6,886 nucleotides of DNA, taken from assembly GCA_027364695.1 (NCBI GenBank), contig DAHXOV010000193.1:1-6886 (forward strand), written 5' to 3'. The DNA is from a bacterium. Lineage in GTDB: Bacteria > Bacteroidota > Bacteroidia > B-17B0 > Aurantibacillaceae. Both the position numbers and the translations under genes were made by a program. This document shows positions 6,377 to 6,886 of the stretch, piece after piece. The notes below the pieces were generated by a model that worked only from the letters and a program-made list of their open reading frames with translations, did no database searches and was not told the origin of the DNA. Within the stretch, counting starts at the first letter, position 1. Every line of letters begins with the position of its first letter.

Positions 6377-6886
6377 ATGTTTGAAAGTTTGACAGAGCGG
6401 CTGAATAAAGCGTTTCAGTTGATAAAGGGAGAACGAACGATGAATGAAGTGAATATCGCGGAGACCTTGAAAGAGATAAGACGTGCCTTGCTGGATGCGG
6501 ATGTGAATTATGAGGTAGCGAGGGCATTTACAGATCGGGTAAAAGAAAAAGCACTGGGACAACAAGTGGCTTCTTCTAAAGTAACGGCAGGTCAGATGTT
6601 GGTAAAGATTACACACGATGAGTTGGTGCAATTAATGGGTGGAAACAGTGAAGAAGTAGTATTTTCTTCTCAACCAACAGTGGTATTGATGGCGGGACTT
6701 CAGGGCTCGGGTAAGACGACCTTTTCTGCGAAGTTGGCGAATTATATCAAAAGTAAAAAAGCGAGGCAGGTGTTGCTGGTGGCCTGTGATGTTTATCGTC
6801 CTGCGGCTATAGAGCAGTTAAAGGTATTGGGACAACAAATTAATGTAGAAGTATTTTCCATTCCTGATGAGAGGAATCCTGTGAGG
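6377..6886 (+). CDS. ffh: Signal recognition particle GTPase Ffh (SRP54), N-terminal part, 3'-truncated by window edge
   Basis: The frame from ATG 6377 stays open for 170 codons to the end of the window. Ffh binds 4.5S RNA and signal sequences of nascent inner membrane proteins and docks with FtsY. The helical N domain (about 1-95) includes FESLTERLNKAF (2-13), IKGERTMNEVNIAETLKEIR (16-35) and RRALLDADVNYEVA (35-48). The latter is the conserved ALLEADV-type block of SRP54. The G domain begins with VVLMAGLQGSGKTT, whose P-loop is GLQGSGKT at 107-114. The DVYRPAA motif (138-144) follows, with AIEQL after it. The rest of the G domain and the Met-rich M domain are beyond the edge. The GLQG P-loop and the ALLDADV block distinguish it from FtsY, which has GVNGxGKTT. 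The start is fixed by the family-typical MFESLTERL. The gene is divergent from the minus-strand block. It uses visibly more G/C-ending codons (GCG, CGG, CTG) than its neighbours, perhaps reflecting higher expression. Confidence 0.96.
   Translation, partial: MFESLTERLNKAFQLIKGERTMNEVNIAETLKEIRRALLDADVNYEVARAFTDRVKEKALGQQVASSKVTAGQMLVKITHDELVQLMGGNSEEVVFSSQPTVVLMAGLQGSGKTTFSAKLANYIKSKKARQVLLVACDVYRPAAIEQLKVLGQQINVEVFSIPDERNPVR

Noticed and set aside
6159..6631. Two minus-strand open frames at 6159-6527 and 6305-6631
   Set aside because: They run antisense through ffh and the divergent promoter region. Their composition (Ser, His, Pro, Phe, Tyr rich) is that of a reversed coding strand.
1..6886. 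tRNA or rRNA genes, CRISPR arrays, insertion sequences, attachment sites
   Set aside because: No cloverleaf or TTCGAATC-like T-loop context, no regularly spaced direct repeats, no transposase or integrase motifs and no flanking terminal repeats were seen.
1..6886. A new defence or secretion system encoded by this cluster
   Set aside because: Most genes belong to known core families (RecN, MurI, Ffh, M28, PstS-like, DUF6089). The SET gene and the PstS-like lipoprotein lack partners that would define a system.

Overview
The window looks like chromosomal DNA from a member of the Bacteroidota. The evidence is an AT-rich composition, the absence of Shine-Dalgarno sequences before every start, TAnnTTTG-type -7 promoter elements, a DUF6089-type outer membrane protein whose predicted signal-peptidase cut leaves an N-terminal Gln, a PstS-like lipoprotein, and an M28 protein of the glutaminyl-cyclase type. 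I cannot place it below phylum with confidence. Nothing indicates a plasmid, phage or mobile element.

Layout. On the + strand at the left edge is the C-terminal part of an ABC transporter ATPase (1-378), probably of the FecE/BtuD iron-complex, heme or B12 type. It overlaps by 11 nt a small stand-alone SET-domain protein lysine methyltransferase (368-847). Three bases later, convergent, lies the end of a five-gene minus-strand block. In transcription order this block is: a DUF6089-type outer membrane beta-barrel protein (6223-5405), a PstS-like substrate-binding lipoprotein (5426-4506, 22 nt overlap), an M28 glutaminyl-cyclase/aminopeptidase-like lipoprotein (4445-3426), recN (3371-1704) and murI (1678-851, GTG start). 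A 153-nt divergent intergenic region (6224-6376) separates this block from ffh, the SRP GTPase, which runs on the + strand from 6377 off the right edge.

How the genes fit together. The first three minus-strand genes all encode envelope-targeted proteins: one outer membrane barrel and two lipoproteins. recN (DNA double-strand-break repair) and murI (D-glutamate for peptidoglycan) are housekeeping genes with conserved catalytic motifs. Gaps within the block are -22, 60, 54 and 25 nt. Weak promoter-like boxes precede the M28 gene and recN, so the block may be several transcription units. ffh supports co-translational membrane targeting and has no evident functional link to the divergent genes.

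Most of the window is ordinary core genome. The points most worth a second look are the pairing of a putative Q-cyclase with a protein predicted to expose N-terminal Gln, the SET methyltransferase overlapping a transporter ATPase, a CRP-geometry dyad surrounding a possible -7 box, and a possible near-leaderless recN promoter. I found no convincing new multi-gene system, RNA gene, CRISPR array or mobile element. No gene-free stretch exceeds 300 bases.
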